Assembly (NCBI GenBank): GCA_009704945.1
Contig: WLDG01000001.1
Location: forward strand, 1 to 64,000
Direction: 5' to 3'
Length of the DNA stretch: 64,000 bases
Source of the DNA: Actinomycetota bacterium
GTDB taxonomy: Bacteria; Actinomycetota; Actinomycetes; Actinomycetales; Microbacteriaceae
Shown here: positions 43,727 through 52,792 of the stretch, in pieces
Layout: each line of letters starts with the position of its first letter
Position numbering within the stretch: position 1 is the first letter of the stretch
Notes under the pieces: generated by a model
The model's input: only the letters and a program-made list of their open reading frames with translations
Database searches by the model: none
What the model was told of the DNA's origin: nothing
Made by a program: the position numbers and the translations under genes

Positions 43727-45213
43727 GGCTTTCTCCGAACAATTGTCGACAGACTAAAACCAATGAGAAAGACCGCGTTGGCCCAATCAAAAACGTGGCC
43801 AATTAATACACCAGGAGTAATTCCAGTGTAGAGCGGAACGTCTTCAATCATTGCGGCTGGCGTATACCATTCAACTTCGCTGAGAATGCTTCCGTCTGGC
43901 AGAAAAATGGCTGATAACCCAACCGTTGAGATGTTTACCACAGACCTCCCGGTCTCAATGGCTCTCAGCCTTGCGATTGCTGCTTGTTGAAATGTTTCAT
44001 CCGAGTAACCAAAATCCGCATTATTGGTTTGAGACAGAATCACTTCAGCACCACTGAAAGTTAATTCGCGAAGAATTGAATCTTCAGCAATTTCAAAACA
44101 GATTAATGTCCCGGCAACAAAGTCATCGATCTCGTAAATTCCATCGCGCGAGCCGAAACTATAACCCTTGGGTATCATGTCGATTAGCTCTGGGGCGAAC
44201 ATCCGCCAAAAATCCCTATCTGGTGCATACTCCGCAAACGGCACGGGCTGCTTCTTGTCATAGAAGTCAACAGGACCAAGTTCAGGTTTCCACAAAATTG
44301 TTGAATTGTAAGTGTCTTCCCCTCTCTTCGTTATTGTTCCGAATACGAAGGGAGCATCCAGCTTGTTGCTAAGCGCATTGATTTGAGCCCTTGCTTGAGG
44401 CGATCGCAGGGGATCTAGGTCAGATGCATTTTCGGGCCAGACAATCAAATCAATTTGCTTTCCGCTCTTGACGACAATTTCAGATGCATCAAGGTGATTT
44501 TGAAGAATTGTCCCGGGAGCTTCGCGTGAAAAGAGTCCTGCATTGGCATTACCTTGAACAGCTGCGATAGTTCTGCTGCCCACATTGGTGGTTGTAATTC
44601 CAATTGGAGTGATTACTGGGATTAGGACGGTTGAGGCAAGTGCCAGGGCTGTGACCGGCTTGAAGGTTGAAAGTCGATAGAAAATAATCAAAGCAAGCAT
44701 TGAGCCCATGAACGCCACAACAAAGGTCAATAAACTCATTCCACCCCACCAAACCCACTTCGACATGAAGCTGTCAGATTGGGTCATTGCTAGACGAGAC
44801 CAGGGAAAGCCTCCGTATGGGAAGTTGTTGGCTGCAAATTCCCGGACCGTCCAGATTGATGCAAGTAGCAATGCGAATGGAATCAATCGACTTGGTTGAA
44901 AAGTTAATCGCTTGAAAAGCCAAGCTACTAAACCGGCTCCGAGTGCGTGGTAAATAGAAACGGTAGTGCTCAGAGCAATCAATGGTACAGGCCCGAGATA
45001 AAGAGAAATCCATTCAATGTGTGAGATGTAAAACGCTTGTCCCGAAAAAAATCCAATCAGCACTGCCGGCCAAAAGTTAGTCCCAAGAACTGCCAGATAA
45101 GTGAGCATTGGAATTAAAGGCGCAAGTATCCAGATGTTTTCTGTTGGGAACACTACAAAACCAATTAGTCCAGCCACCAACCCAACTGGTATCCGCCAAA
45201 CTAACTCACGCAT
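43723..45213 (-). CDS. lnt: Apolipoprotein N-acyltransferase
   Basis: Lnt adds the third acyl chain to the N-terminal cysteine of lipoproteins. Several N-terminal membrane helices (first about 200 residues) precede a nitrilase-like domain. The catalytic triad is visible as Glu in LIVWPENASDLDPL, Lys in FYDKKQPVPFAEYAPDR and Cys in AGTLICFEIAEDSILREL. A C-terminal helix (HVFDWANAVFLIGFSL) closes it. ATG 45213 (MRELVWRIP) is chosen over the track start 45252, which would overlap helY; length 496. It couples with the ppm gene through ATGA. Confidence 0.92.
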   Translation of the reverse strand: MRELVWRIPVGLVAGLIGFVVFPTENIWILAPLIPMLTYLAVLGTNFWPAVLIGFFSGQAFYISHIEWISLYLGPVPLIALSTTVSIYHALGAGLVAWLFKRLTFQPSRLIPFALLLASIWTVREFAANNFPYGGFPWSRLAMTQSDSFMSKWVWWGGMSLLTFVVAFMGSMLALIIFYRLSTFKPVTALALASTVLIPVITPIGITTTNVGSRTIAAVQGNANAGLFSREAPGTILQNHLDASEIVVKSGKQIDLIVWPENASDLDPLRSPQARAQINALSNKLDAPFVFGTITKRGEDTYNSTILWKPELGPVDFYDKKQPVPFAEYAPDRDFWRMFAPELIDMIPKGYSFGSRDGIYEIDDFVAGTLICFEIAEDSILRELTFSGAEVILSQTNNADFGYSDETFQQAAIARLRAIETGRSVVNISTVGLSAIFLPDGSILSEVEWYTPAAMIEDVPLYTGITPGVLIGHVFDWANAVFLIGFSLSTIVRRKP

Positions 45214-45229
45214 AACAGTCAGCCTATTT

Positions 45230-47686
45230 CTAGATGTAGTAGCTGTAGGCAACGATTCCTCGCTTCACCAAATCAATTGCTTCATAGCTTGTTTGAGCAA
45301 CTTGAGAATCTGCTGAAACCGATATTTGATCTAGTAGGTCAATGATTTGTTTACTCCAGCGAATAAAGTCACCTGCCAGAAGCCCGGTTAGTTTTAGAGC
45401 ATCATTTAGCTTTGCGCCAGTCGCCCATCGGTAAACCCCCCAAGCCATGTCTAATTGCAGTCGCTGATCCTTGGGCAATCGATAGTTCTCCTGTTTTTCC
45501 TGCAATTGCTGTTGGATGTGTTCAGTCTCAATCAACGCTTCTGTAAAGGCTCCTCTTGGAAGCTTTGGTTCGAGCTCACTGTCTTCTCCCCTGCCTTCGT
45601 ATACCAAGCAAGCTGCCATAGTGGCCATTCCAGCCGCGTCTAAGTTTTTCCATGCTCCTGCTTTTAGACATTCAGCAATCATCAAGTCTCGCTCGCCATA
45701 GATCTTGGCAAGTTGTAATCCGGCCTTTGTTACTTCAAACTCGCCATTGGCCTGACGAATGTAGTCCAGCTCCGCTAATAGAACGCAGATCCTCTCGAAT
45801 ACCTTTGCTACCTGGCCCGTCCTTGACTCTAATTGAGCCACTGACTGATCAATCTCCTTTTTAAGCCGATGGTATCTCTCTCCCCATCGAGCATGGTTTT
45901 CGCGGTCAGGACATTGATGGCAAGGATGAGCACGCATTTCCTTTCTAAGGCGGCCCAAATTAGATTCAATATTCCTCGCCTGTTTACTTAATCGCGCATC
46001 TGCCCCTGCCCTGTTTTTGACTCGGGCTGATTCTCTTTCGTATGAAGATATTTCTCGCCTGATAGATGAATATTCTTTGAAATCTCCGAGATGGCACGCC
46101 AAAGACTTTTCATAACCCAAAAGCGAACCTTCTTTGTCTGAAATGACCTGTGCCAGTCCAACAACTGATCTGTCTGCTTGGAATTGAGCGAAAGACCGCT
46201 CAAGTACTTTGGCCGCCCGATCTTTACCGAAAGCAGAAATGAGATTTACTGCCATGTTATAAGTCGGACGGAAAGAACTATTTAGCGGATAAGTTCTTTT
46301 CGATGCGAGAGAAGCCACGAGGTTTGGATCTAGCTGACCGCCCCACAGAACTACAGAGTGCCCTTCAACATCGATCCCGCGCCGTCCAGCGCGGCCAGTG
46401 AGCTGTGTGTATTCGCCGGCTGAGATGTTTACTCTAGATTCCCCGTTGTATTTATCCAGTCGCTCAAGAACTACCGTTCTAGCCGGCATGTTTATCCCCA
46501 GCGCCAGAGTCTCAGTCGCAAAAACTATCTTTACTAGCTTTCGCAGAAAGAGCTCTTCCACTACTTCTTTGAACGCCGGCAATAGTCCTGCGTGGTGAGA
46601 TGCATAACCCCTTTCGAGCGACTCGAGCCACTCATGGTAACCAAGGGTATCCAGGTCATCTTCAGCTATAGAAGAACAACGGGCCTCAGCTACTTGCCGA
46701 ATAATCTTTTGTTCTTCTTTGTTGGTCAGCCTCAAACCAGCTCGGCGACAATTTGTGACCGCCCCATCACATCCAGCTCTGGAGAAGATAAAAAATATTG
46801 CGGGAAGCAATTCCAGCTCATCGAGACGCTCAACCACTTCAGATTTTTCAAGTCTTGGAAACTGCCTGATCATCTGATTACGCTCTTGAGACGAGTGCTT
46901 ACTTCCACCCCACTTTCCGCGCGTTCGAATCGGTGATCGCGCACGCGCTTGATGCTTCTGGAGCAACTCCGGATTCACTCGAGATTGGGAACTTCCACTT
47001 TCAAATAATTCCAGGAGTTCAGATCCAAACAACACGTGCTGATGAAGTGGTACTGGTCGAATTTCGGAGACAATGACTTTGGTGTTCCCTCTAACTTCAT
47101 CTAGCCAAGCTCCAAACTCTTCAGCGTTGCTGACTGTGGCGGATAAGGAAACAACCTTTACGTCTTTTGGCAGGTGCAGGATTACTTCTTCCCAAACTGC
47201 TCCCCTAAATCGATCTGCAAGATAATGCACTTCATCCATGACAACAAAACCCAGCTCTTTGAGAGTCTCAGAGTTTGCGTAGATCATGTTTCGCAGCACC
47301 TCTGTTGTCATGACCACAACCTGTGCCTCAGAGTTTTGATTGTTGTCTCCAGTAAGTAGCCCCACCCGCTCTTTGCCGTAACGCTTTACGAGCTCAGAGA
47401 ACTTTTGATTGCTAAGAGCTTTTATCGGAGTTGTGTAAAAAACCTTTTGGTTTGATTCGATTGCTAGGTGAATGGCGAACTCACCTATCACTGTCTTGCC
47501 CGCTCCAGTAGGCGCTGCAACAAGCACTCCGGCACCAGACTCTAGGGCTCGGCAGGAGTCAACTTGAAATTCGTCGAGGGGAAAAGAAAGCTGCGCTTCA
47601 AAAGCCCTCAGCTTTGGGAATGAGGCAGCGGATTTTGAATTTTTGTAACGTTCAGCGGCTGACAGCTCACTCGAGTTCGAGTTCAC
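45230..47686 (-). CDS. helY: Ski2/Mtr4-like DEVH-box RNA helicase (HelY family)
   Basis: An ATP-dependent superfamily 2 helicase of the Ski2-like group common in actinobacteria. Walker A is VAAPTGAGKTVIGEFAI; Walker B/DEVH is GFVVMDEVHYLADR; VSLSATVSNAEEFGAWL is motif III; YTQLTGRAGRRGIDVEGHSVVLW is motif VI. A cysteine pair region HPCHQCPDRENHARW is typical of HelY. Role in RNA turnover is inferred. The track start 47731 overlaps tatC by 65 bases. GTG 47686 with GGAGAG before it is preferred and gives 818 residues, with a 20-base overlap. Confidence 0.92.
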   Translation of the reverse strand: MNSNSSELSAAERYKNSKSAASFPKLRAFEAQLSFPLDEFQVDSCRALESGAGVLVAAPTGAGKTVIGEFAIHLAIESNQKVFYTTPIKALSNQKFSELVKRYGKERVGLLTGDNNQNSEAQVVVMTTEVLRNMIYANSETLKELGFVVMDEVHYLADRFRGAVWEEVILHLPKDVKVVSLSATVSNAEEFGAWLDEVRGNTKVIVSEIRPVPLHQHVLFGSELLELFESGSSQSRVNPELLQKHQARARSPIRTRGKWGGSKHSSQERNQMIRQFPRLEKSEVVERLDELELLPAIFFIFSRAGCDGAVTNCRRAGLRLTNKEEQKIIRQVAEARCSSIAEDDLDTLGYHEWLESLERGYASHHAGLLPAFKEVVEELFLRKLVKIVFATETLALGINMPARTVVLERLDKYNGESRVNISAGEYTQLTGRAGRRGIDVEGHSVVLWGGQLDPNLVASLASKRTYPLNSSFRPTYNMAVNLISAFGKDRAAKVLERSFAQFQADRSVVGLAQVISDKEGSLLGYEKSLACHLGDFKEYSSIRREISSYERESARVKNRAGADARLSKQARNIESNLGRLRKEMRAHPCHQCPDRENHARWGERYHRLKKEIDQSVAQLESRTGQVAKVFERICVLLAELDYIRQANGEFEVTKAGLQLAKIYGERDLMIAECLKAGAWKNLDAAGMATMAACLVYEGRGEDSELEPKLPRGAFTEALIETEHIQQQLQEKQENYRLPKDQRLQLDMAWGVYRWATGAKLNDALKLTGLLAGDFIRWSKQIIDLLDQISVSADSQVAQTSYEAIDLVKRGIVAYSYYI

Positions 47687-48458
47687 TGGACTCTCCAAGC
47701 TTTGCCAGTTTTCTCTCTCTGCGCTTGTCATTTGTAATCGCCACCCCGACAGCTAGGAAGTATAAAGCTGTCAAGGGGGCCATCATCAAGAACATCGTCA
47801 TTGGTTCTGCTACTGGAGTTGCCAGGGCGGACACGACGGCAATAATGAAAACAGCGAATCTCCAGGATTTTAGAATGCCTTTACCAGTTGCAAGTCCCGC
47901 GAAGTTTAGAAGCACTAAGACAACTGGCATGACAAAAGCAAGACCAAATATAAGCAAAATACGAATGGCGAAGAGCACGTACTCTGCTGCATTTATAACG
48001 TTCGTGCTGCCCTCTGGTGTGAAACCAATCAGCACAATTACGAATCCGGGTAAAGAGGTCCACGCCAGAGCGGTTCCTGCGAGGAATAAAGGCAAAGCTG
48101 CGGCAACAAATCCGATTGCATAACGTTTTTCACGTTGCTTCAACCCCGGAGCAATAAACGCCCAGAAATTCCAAAGCCAAATCGGGGCGGTCATAAGCAC
48201 GCCAAGAAATATGGAAACCTGAATTCTGAGGTCAAATGCGGAAACAACTGTTCCGAAGTTGACTACTGCTTCAATGCCACGAGCCTCGGTTACATCGATA
48301 AGGGGCTGCTGAAGAATTCGAAAAACTGGATCAAACAGAAACCAACCAGCGACTGTGCCGCCGACTAAGAAACCCGCCGACCATGAAAGACGTATTCTCA
48401 GCTCCCTGAGGTGGGAGCCAAGGCTCATTCGGCGCTCTGTGTTTTTGCGCCGCGCCAT
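47667..48458 (-). CDS. tatC: Sec-independent protein translocase subunit TatC
   Basis: TatC recognises twin-arginine signal peptides and forms the core of the Tat translocon. It has six membrane helices in 263 residues. Signatures are MSLGSHLRELRIRLSWSAGFLVGG near the N-terminus, FLGVLMTAPIWLWNFWAFIAPGLKQREKRYAIGFVAAALPLFLAGTALAW and LIFGLAFVMPVVLVLLNFAGLAT. The ATG overlaps the tatA stop by one base. The order pafB-pafC-tatA-tatC-helY is the actinobacterial standard. The C-terminus is polar with Glu-rich end LELE. Confidence 0.95.
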   Translation of the reverse strand: MARRKNTERRMSLGSHLRELRIRLSWSAGFLVGGTVAGWFLFDPVFRILQQPLIDVTEARGIEAVVNFGTVVSAFDLRIQVSIFLGVLMTAPIWLWNFWAFIAPGLKQREKRYAIGFVAAALPLFLAGTALAWTSLPGFVIVLIGFTPEGSTNVINAAEYVLFAIRILLIFGLAFVMPVVLVLLNFAGLATGKGILKSWRFAVFIIAVVSALATPVAEPMTMFLMMAPLTALYFLAVGVAITNDKRRERKLAKLGESSELELE

Positions 48459-48649
48459 TAGTCTTGCTTCTTCTCGCCCTCTTTAGCCTCAACTGTTGTA
48501 GTTTCTGGCTCTCCGGTCTTTGAAGTTTCCTTCTTAAAAATCTTTAGCGACTGCGCCATGCTCTTTGCCAATGCAGGAAGCTTCGGTGCTCCCCATAGCA
48601 GCAGCACAATTGCAAGAATGATTATCCATTCCCAACCCTGAAGTCTCAT
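48458..48649 (-). CDS. tatA: Sec-independent protein translocase subunit TatA
   Basis: TatA oligomers form the protein-conducting element of the Tat system. A short N-terminal membrane helix (WEWIIILAIVLLLWGAPKLPALAKSMAQSLKIFKKE) includes the conserved hinge LWGAPKLPALAKSMAQ and the amphipathic helix. A charged Glu/Lys-rich tail follows. ATG 48649 is preferred to GTG 48655: GAGG precedes it and it forms an ATGA overlap with the gene upstream. The protein is 63 residues long. No separate tatB is in the window. Confidence 0.94.
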   Translation of the reverse strand: MRLQGWEWIIILAIVLLLWGAPKLPALAKSMAQSLKIFKKETSKTGEPETTTVEAKEGEKKQD

Positions 48650-48954
48650 GACCACCTCTTGTCTAGATCGATATCTCGAATCCGGCTTATCAGTCTACGC
48701 TCTCGCTGTTCTCGCAGGCGCGCTCTCCTGGCAATTAGGGCCCTTCGAGCTGCCAGTGTCGTCTCTAAATCAGCCTTTGTGACCGCCTGAGCGGGTTCCG
48801 GAGCTGAGGATTCGTAGTCAGACAACTCAGACAGTAGTTGGCTGGTCTTGCTGGCCTCACGGGCAAACTGCTTTGTCGAAAGAAATAGCCGGTAGCCAGC
48901 AAGTCCTAGCAGATAGGCATTAATAACCGTGACAGCTAAAAGAAGCCAAATCAA
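48646..48954 (-). CDS. Small single-span membrane protein of unknown function
   Basis: I do not recognise a named family. The 102-residue protein has one N-terminal membrane helix (MIWLLLAVTVINAYLLGLAGYRLFL). A polar region with a Ser/Glu-rich stretch follows, then a strongly basic C-terminal helix (LAARRALIARRARLREQRERRLISRIRDIDL). Four-base overlaps join it to pafC upstream and tatA downstream, so it is clearly expressed as part of this operon. A Tat-related or scaffold role is only a guess from place. Confidence 0.7.
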   Translation of the reverse strand: MIWLLLAVTVINAYLLGLAGYRLFLSTKQFAREASKTSQLLSELSDYESSAPEPAQAVTKADLETTLAARRALIARRARLREQRERRLISRIRDIDLDKRWS

Positions 48955-49910
48955 TCTTCATCCTTTGGGTCAGTATCGGCCAGGATCTGTCGAGCGAGGG
49001 CTGCCACCATTGTCCTTGCTTCTTTAGGTTCCAAAACTTCGACCATTCCACCATATCGAATTATGTGGCGGGGTAACCCGGCGAGACTACCGACTCTGAT
49101 CTTTCCTACCCATCTCCCCTTTTCCAAGACAGGTTCACTCGCACCGGGAAAGTTCCAAAAGATTTCAGTTGCTTCGGGCTGAGCGGAAAGAACCACAATT
49201 TTCTCATCTAGATTTGATCCGAATACCTCATCTGGAATAGCCGCAACCTGAGATTGTTTGGCAATCGGTTCATCGGTGATTTGAATCGCCTGCATTCGAT
49301 CAAGGCGGAAGGACCTGACCTCCTGATTGATGTGACACCAGCCACGAAGGTAGTGCTTCTTGCCACGGAGCTCAATCAATAGAGGGTCAATTTTTCGCTG
49401 CGACTGCTCCCCTTTTTGATTACGGTAGTCGCAGATTATTGTTTTTTCAGAAGAAATGGCTGATTGCAGTTGCTCTAGAAGATCACTTAAGCGGCTTGCG
49501 GCAACGGTAGTGATTGGAACTGGTCCAGAGTTCTTGAGCATTTTTCTCAGCTCGGCTAAGGCTGGGTTTGAAGCAAACTGCGGTATAGATGCTAGGTAGT
49601 CCAATCCAATTGCTATCGAGCTTAGTTGTCGCTTACTAAGAACCGGAGGACCTTCTAAGTTTGTGCTTCCTTTTGCGAACGAGATCCAACCATCTTCAAA
49701 TTCATCAAAATTTAGATGAAAGTGCGTAACACACTTCGTCAAATCTTCACTGTCTGTGATTGCCCTGACCGCTTTTAGTATTACTTTTTCACTGACCGAG
49801 AATCGCTGGGCCAGCTCTTCAACTCTCTGATCTCCTTCAGATAAAACAAGACCAACTATTGATAGGGAAAGATCATAAAGTTCTGATGCATCTATTTCCT
49901 GTTTAGGCAT
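48951..49910 (-). CDS. pafC: WYL-domain transcriptional regulator PafC
   Basis: PafC with PafB forms the main LexA-independent DNA-damage regulator of actinobacteria. An N-terminal helix-turn-helix (LVLSEGDQRVEELAQRFSVSEKVILKAVRAI) precedes the WYL domain near residue 160-215 (IICDYRNQKGEQSQRKIDPLLIELRGKKHYLRGWCHINQEVRSFRLDRM). The WYL triad reads HYL here. A C-terminal WCX-like domain follows. The gene overlaps pafB by 8 bases and the next gene by 4. In mycobacteria pafA stands just upstream of pafB; here it does not. Confidence 0.88.
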   Translation of the reverse strand: MPKQEIDASELYDLSLSIVGLVLSEGDQRVEELAQRFSVSEKVILKAVRAITDSEDLTKCVTHFHLNFDEFEDGWISFAKGSTNLEGPPVLSKRQLSSIAIGLDYLASIPQFASNPALAELRKMLKNSGPVPITTVAASRLSDLLEQLQSAISSEKTIICDYRNQKGEQSQRKIDPLLIELRGKKHYLRGWCHINQEVRSFRLDRMQAIQITDEPIAKQSQVAAIPDEVFGSNLDEKIVVLSAQPEATEIFWNFPGASEPVLEKGRWVGKIRVGSLAGLPRHIIRYGGMVEVLEPKEARTMVAALARQILADTDPKDED

Positions 49911-50841
49911 GAATTCTCGCTACCCGCTCTAAACCATTTCTCACTCGTTGCGCAAGAGATGCCGGACTTACTACTTTCACTTCACTGCCGTACTCCAGCA
50001 AGTCCTCTGCAAGAAGAGACTCATCCATGTAGTTGATTTCCACTTCACCAGACTCAGCACCAAAATGCCACCAAGCCTCCGAGTCCTCGTCTACATGAAT
50101 AACCGCCCTATTACTTTGAGTAAATCGAACTAGTTCGGCTTCTGCTTCTTTTATGAGCTCTAGATTGCTAAATGAAAATGTTGCACCAGTCTCGCGTACC
50201 TTGCTGGTAATTCTCCGCAGCAAATAATTCTTGAGAGTTGATTGCCTCTCAGCTAGCAATACCCACTCTCCTTCGATAAGTCTCAGTTTTAGTGGATTCA
50301 CTTCGCGAGCTTCAGCATCGCCATCTGGAACACGGTACTCAAAAATCACAGTCCTGGACTCAGCAATAGCTTGGGCAAGAGGCTCGAAGGCGGAATGCTT
50401 AGCAAGTAGACGCGGTGATAAGAAACTCAATTCGCGATTGACTTCTACCATCCCTCTTGATTTCAACCTGGCCAACGCGGTTCGGGCAGACGCAGCAAAT
50501 TGCTGGTTGTTCCAAGCTCTGGCTGCCAGTTCTGCTAATCCAATTTGTTCTGCCGAAAGTTTGAAGTCCGCTGGCCATTCAAAGCTGCCTTTGGAGATCA
50601 AATAACGGCTGCCGACCTCAGGTTCAAATTCGTCAATTTGAATGACTTCCAGATGAACACCAGCATTGCGAAGTTCAGACTTATCGCGCTCAAACATTTT
50701 GTCTCGAGCTTCATCGTTATTGGCCTCGCTATAGCCAGCAACAGAATTGAATATGTCTTGCTTACTCAGTCCGATTCGCGGCGCGGCTAACAAACAACAA
50801 GTGAGCGTAAACAGTCGCTCGGCAGGTGTTTGACTGGCCAC
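49903..50841 (-). CDS. pafB: WYL-domain transcriptional regulator PafB
   Basis: PafB is the partner of PafC. The N-terminal region (AERLFTLTCCLLAAPRIGLSKQDIFNSVAGYSEANNDEARDKMFERDKSELRNAGVHLEVI) is the typical winged helix of PafB/WYL regulators. The WYL domain follows (VIFEYRVPDGDAEAREVNPLKLRLIEGEWVLLAERQSTLKNYLLRRI), where the triad reads WVL. The heterodimer responds to single-stranded DNA and activates repair genes in mycobacteria. Expression is expected to be constitutive. Eleven bases separate it from the FKBP gene upstream. Confidence 0.87.
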   Translation of the reverse strand: MASQTPAERLFTLTCCLLAAPRIGLSKQDIFNSVAGYSEANNDEARDKMFERDKSELRNAGVHLEVIQIDEFEPEVGSRYLISKGSFEWPADFKLSAEQIGLAELAARAWNNQQFAASARTALARLKSRGMVEVNRELSFLSPRLLAKHSAFEPLAQAIAESRTVIFEYRVPDGDAEAREVNPLKLRLIEGEWVLLAERQSTLKNYLLRRITSKVRETGATFSFSNLELIKEAEAELVRFTQSNRAVIHVDEDSEAWWHFGAESGEVEINYMDESLLAEDLLEYGSEVKVVSPASLAQRVRNGLERVARIHA

Positions 50842-50852
50842 AGCTCCCCCGA

Positions 50853-51833
50853 CTAATCCTTACCTAGAACGTCGATGACAAAAATCAATGTAGAACCAGG
50901 CGGGATTGTTCCCTGAGGGCTGTCACCATAACCCAGTTCAGGTGGGATAACGGCAATTACTTGCGAGCCGACAGTAACTCCATCTAGTGCTTGTACAAAG
51001 CCTTCAATCAATCCTTCGTTTGTGACATCAAAGGCTGCGGGGGCTTGTCTTGGCCATGAACTATCAAACTCCTCGCCTAGCCAGGTCCAGCCTGTGTAGT
51101 GCACGGTCACGTTGTCTCCAATAGCAACTTTCTCTCCGCTGCCTTCAATCAAGATGGAGCGTTTGAATTCAGCTGGCGCATCGGAATTTGGTATTTGAAT
51201 ACCAGGTTGACCAGACGGAGCAAGAATTACAGTCGGCATACCTGCCTCAGCGGCTCTAGCAGCTCCATTTGCTTTTGGCAGAAACGCTTTCACTAGATCG
51301 AAAACGAAAACAACACCATCGTTCGGACCTAGACCTAAGGTTGTAATTCCTTCACCTTGGTGAACGTTTTCAGGGCTCAGCAAGATTGCGACCCGCGAAC
51401 CTAACTGCACGCCCGTGAGCGCTGCACAGAAATCTGGAGAATTACCAGGAATCAAGTCTTGGTAGATGTATTGATCTCCACCAAACTCACTAGCCTGAAA
51501 CTGCTCTCCGGTCGATGCGTTATAGCCGGCGAAGTGCATCCCAACTCGCTGCGATCCAACAATCGGACCACCATTTCCTTCAATAATGACATTGGTTTCC
51601 ATCCCCGTGCCTTCGAGAGGAAATGGGAATGTGACTTCTGGCTGAGTGTTGAACTCCCCAGAGGCTTCAACTAGCTTTACTGCGTCACCGGTTTTATAGG
51701 TTTCGCAAGTTGCTTCAATACCATCCACGGTCTGGGCATATTCTCCAGTTGTGACAACCGCGTTCGAGCAACTGGCCAAGAACAGTGCGCTTGCAACAAT
51801 TGCTGTGATTTGAGACTTAGTCTTTGCGGTCAA
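50853..51833 (-). CDS. Lipoprotein with two FKBP-type peptidyl-prolyl isomerase domains
   Basis: A secreted folding factor. The signal peptide ends in a lipobox, ALFLASCSNAVV, so Cys22 should be lipidated. Two FKBP-like halves are visible. The first (VGSQRVGMHFAGYNASTGEQFQAS...GVQLGSRVAILLSPENVHQ) is degenerate. The second (GDNVTVHYTGWTWLGEEFDSSWPRQAPAAF...PPELGYGDSPQGTIPPGSTLIFVIDVLG) has the full active-site pattern. TTG start overlapping the trmI stop (TTGA). In many actinobacteria similar FKBP genes lie beside the pafA-pup-proteasome genes. Confidence 0.9.
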   Translation of the reverse strand: MTAKTKSQITAIVASALFLASCSNAVVTTGEYAQTVDGIEATCETYKTGDAVKLVEASGEFNTQPEVTFPFPLEGTGMETNVIIEGNGGPIVGSQRVGMHFAGYNASTGEQFQASEFGGDQYIYQDLIPGNSPDFCAALTGVQLGSRVAILLSPENVHQGEGITTLGLGPNDGVVFVFDLVKAFLPKANGAARAAEAGMPTVILAPSGQPGIQIPNSDAPAEFKRSILIEGSGEKVAIGDNVTVHYTGWTWLGEEFDSSWPRQAPAAFDVTNEGLIEGFVQALDGVTVGSQVIAVIPPELGYGDSPQGTIPPGSTLIFVIDVLGKD

Positions 51834-52792
51834 TCTTTACTCTTTCTCTTTTTACTATCGTTGGTAACTTGCCGTAGCGTCTTGCGAAGCTTCTTCTCTC
51901 CGACTTTACGCTCTGAAAGACCGAACCATTGCTCGGTGTCCTCCTCGGAACCCTCCACCTTGTTCACTCTACGCTTTCTGAAATCTGGCAATTGGGAGCC
52001 ATCAGCTAGTTTCCTGGCCGTTAGAAGGAAACCGGTGTGAGAAATCATGCGGTGCTCAGGCCTCACAGCCAAGCCTTCAAGATGCCATGGCCGCACCAGG
52101 GTTTCAAAAGCAACCGGACCTGTGAACATCTCGGAATCCTTAAGCTGTTCAGCCACCCTCGAAAGCTGACTGGCTGTAGCAACATAGACCACAATTAGGC
52201 CTCCAGGCTTGAGTGCCTCAGCAACCGCGTCTATACATTGCCAGGGAGCAAGCATGTCAAGGACAGCCCTATCAGCGGACCTAGGTTTGAGCGTATTTCC
52301 TAGTTCATCTTGTAAGGCACCGATAGTAATTTTCCAATTCTTCGGTTTAGTGTTCAGAAAGTTCTCAACGTTTGCTTGCGCGATTTCAGCAAACTCCGGC
52401 CTAAGTTCAAACGAAAAAAGCTTTCCTTTATCTCCAATTGCCCTGAGTAGATAGCTTGAGAGTGCACCGGATCCAACTCCCGCTTCAATGACGGTGGCTC
52501 CTGGAAAAATGTCGCCCTCGACAATTATCTGACCGGCATCTTTTGGATAAATAATTTGCGCACCGCGAGGCATCGACAGAACGTAATCACTAAGCAGGGG
52601 TTTCAGCGCAAGGAATTGTTCTCCAGTTGGCAGCGCAAAAACTGATCCGCTGGGTTTGCCAATAATCTCATCGTGTTTAATATCCCCGCGATGTGTTCCA
52701 AATCTTCCACCTTTTTCGAGTGTAAAAGAGTTCATCTTCCCCTTGGGTCCAGTTAGTTGAACCTTGTCACCTGCTGCGAAAATTTCAGACAT
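51830..52792 (-). CDS. trmI: tRNA (adenine(58)-N(1))-methyltransferase TrmI
   Basis: TrmI methylates N1 of A58 in the tRNA T-loop using SAM. An N-terminal small domain (AGDKVQLTGPKGKMNSFTLEKGGRFGTHRGDIKHDEIIGKPSGS) precedes the Rossmann domain. Motif I is ATVIEAGVGSGALSSYLLRAIGDKGKLFSFELRPEFAEIAQANV, and RAVLDMLAPWQCIDAVAEALKPGGLIVVYVAT is motif IV. The C-terminus is strongly basic (KKLRKTLRQVTNDSKKRKSKD). In mycobacteria (Rv2118c) this gene flanks the Pup-proteasome cluster. It overlaps the HAD gene by 8 bases. Confidence 0.94.
   Translation of the reverse strand: MSEIFAAGDKVQLTGPKGKMNSFTLEKGGRFGTHRGDIKHDEIIGKPSGSVFALPTGEQFLALKPLLSDYVLSMPRGAQIIYPKDAGQIIVEGDIFPGATVIEAGVGSGALSSYLLRAIGDKGKLFSFELRPEFAEIAQANVENFLNTKPKNWKITIGALQDELGNTLKPRSADRAVLDMLAPWQCIDAVAEALKPGGLIVVYVATASQLSRVAEQLKDSEMFTGPVAFETLVRPWHLEGLAVRPEHRMISHTGFLLTARKLADGSQLPDFRKRRVNKVEGSEEDTEQWFGLSERKVGEKKLRKTLRQVTNDSKKRKSKD

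Noticed and set aside
47614-48123. 169-residue plus-strand ORF opposite tatC
   Set aside because: Composition mirrors the hydrophobic tatC codons; no motif and no place in the minus-strand operon.
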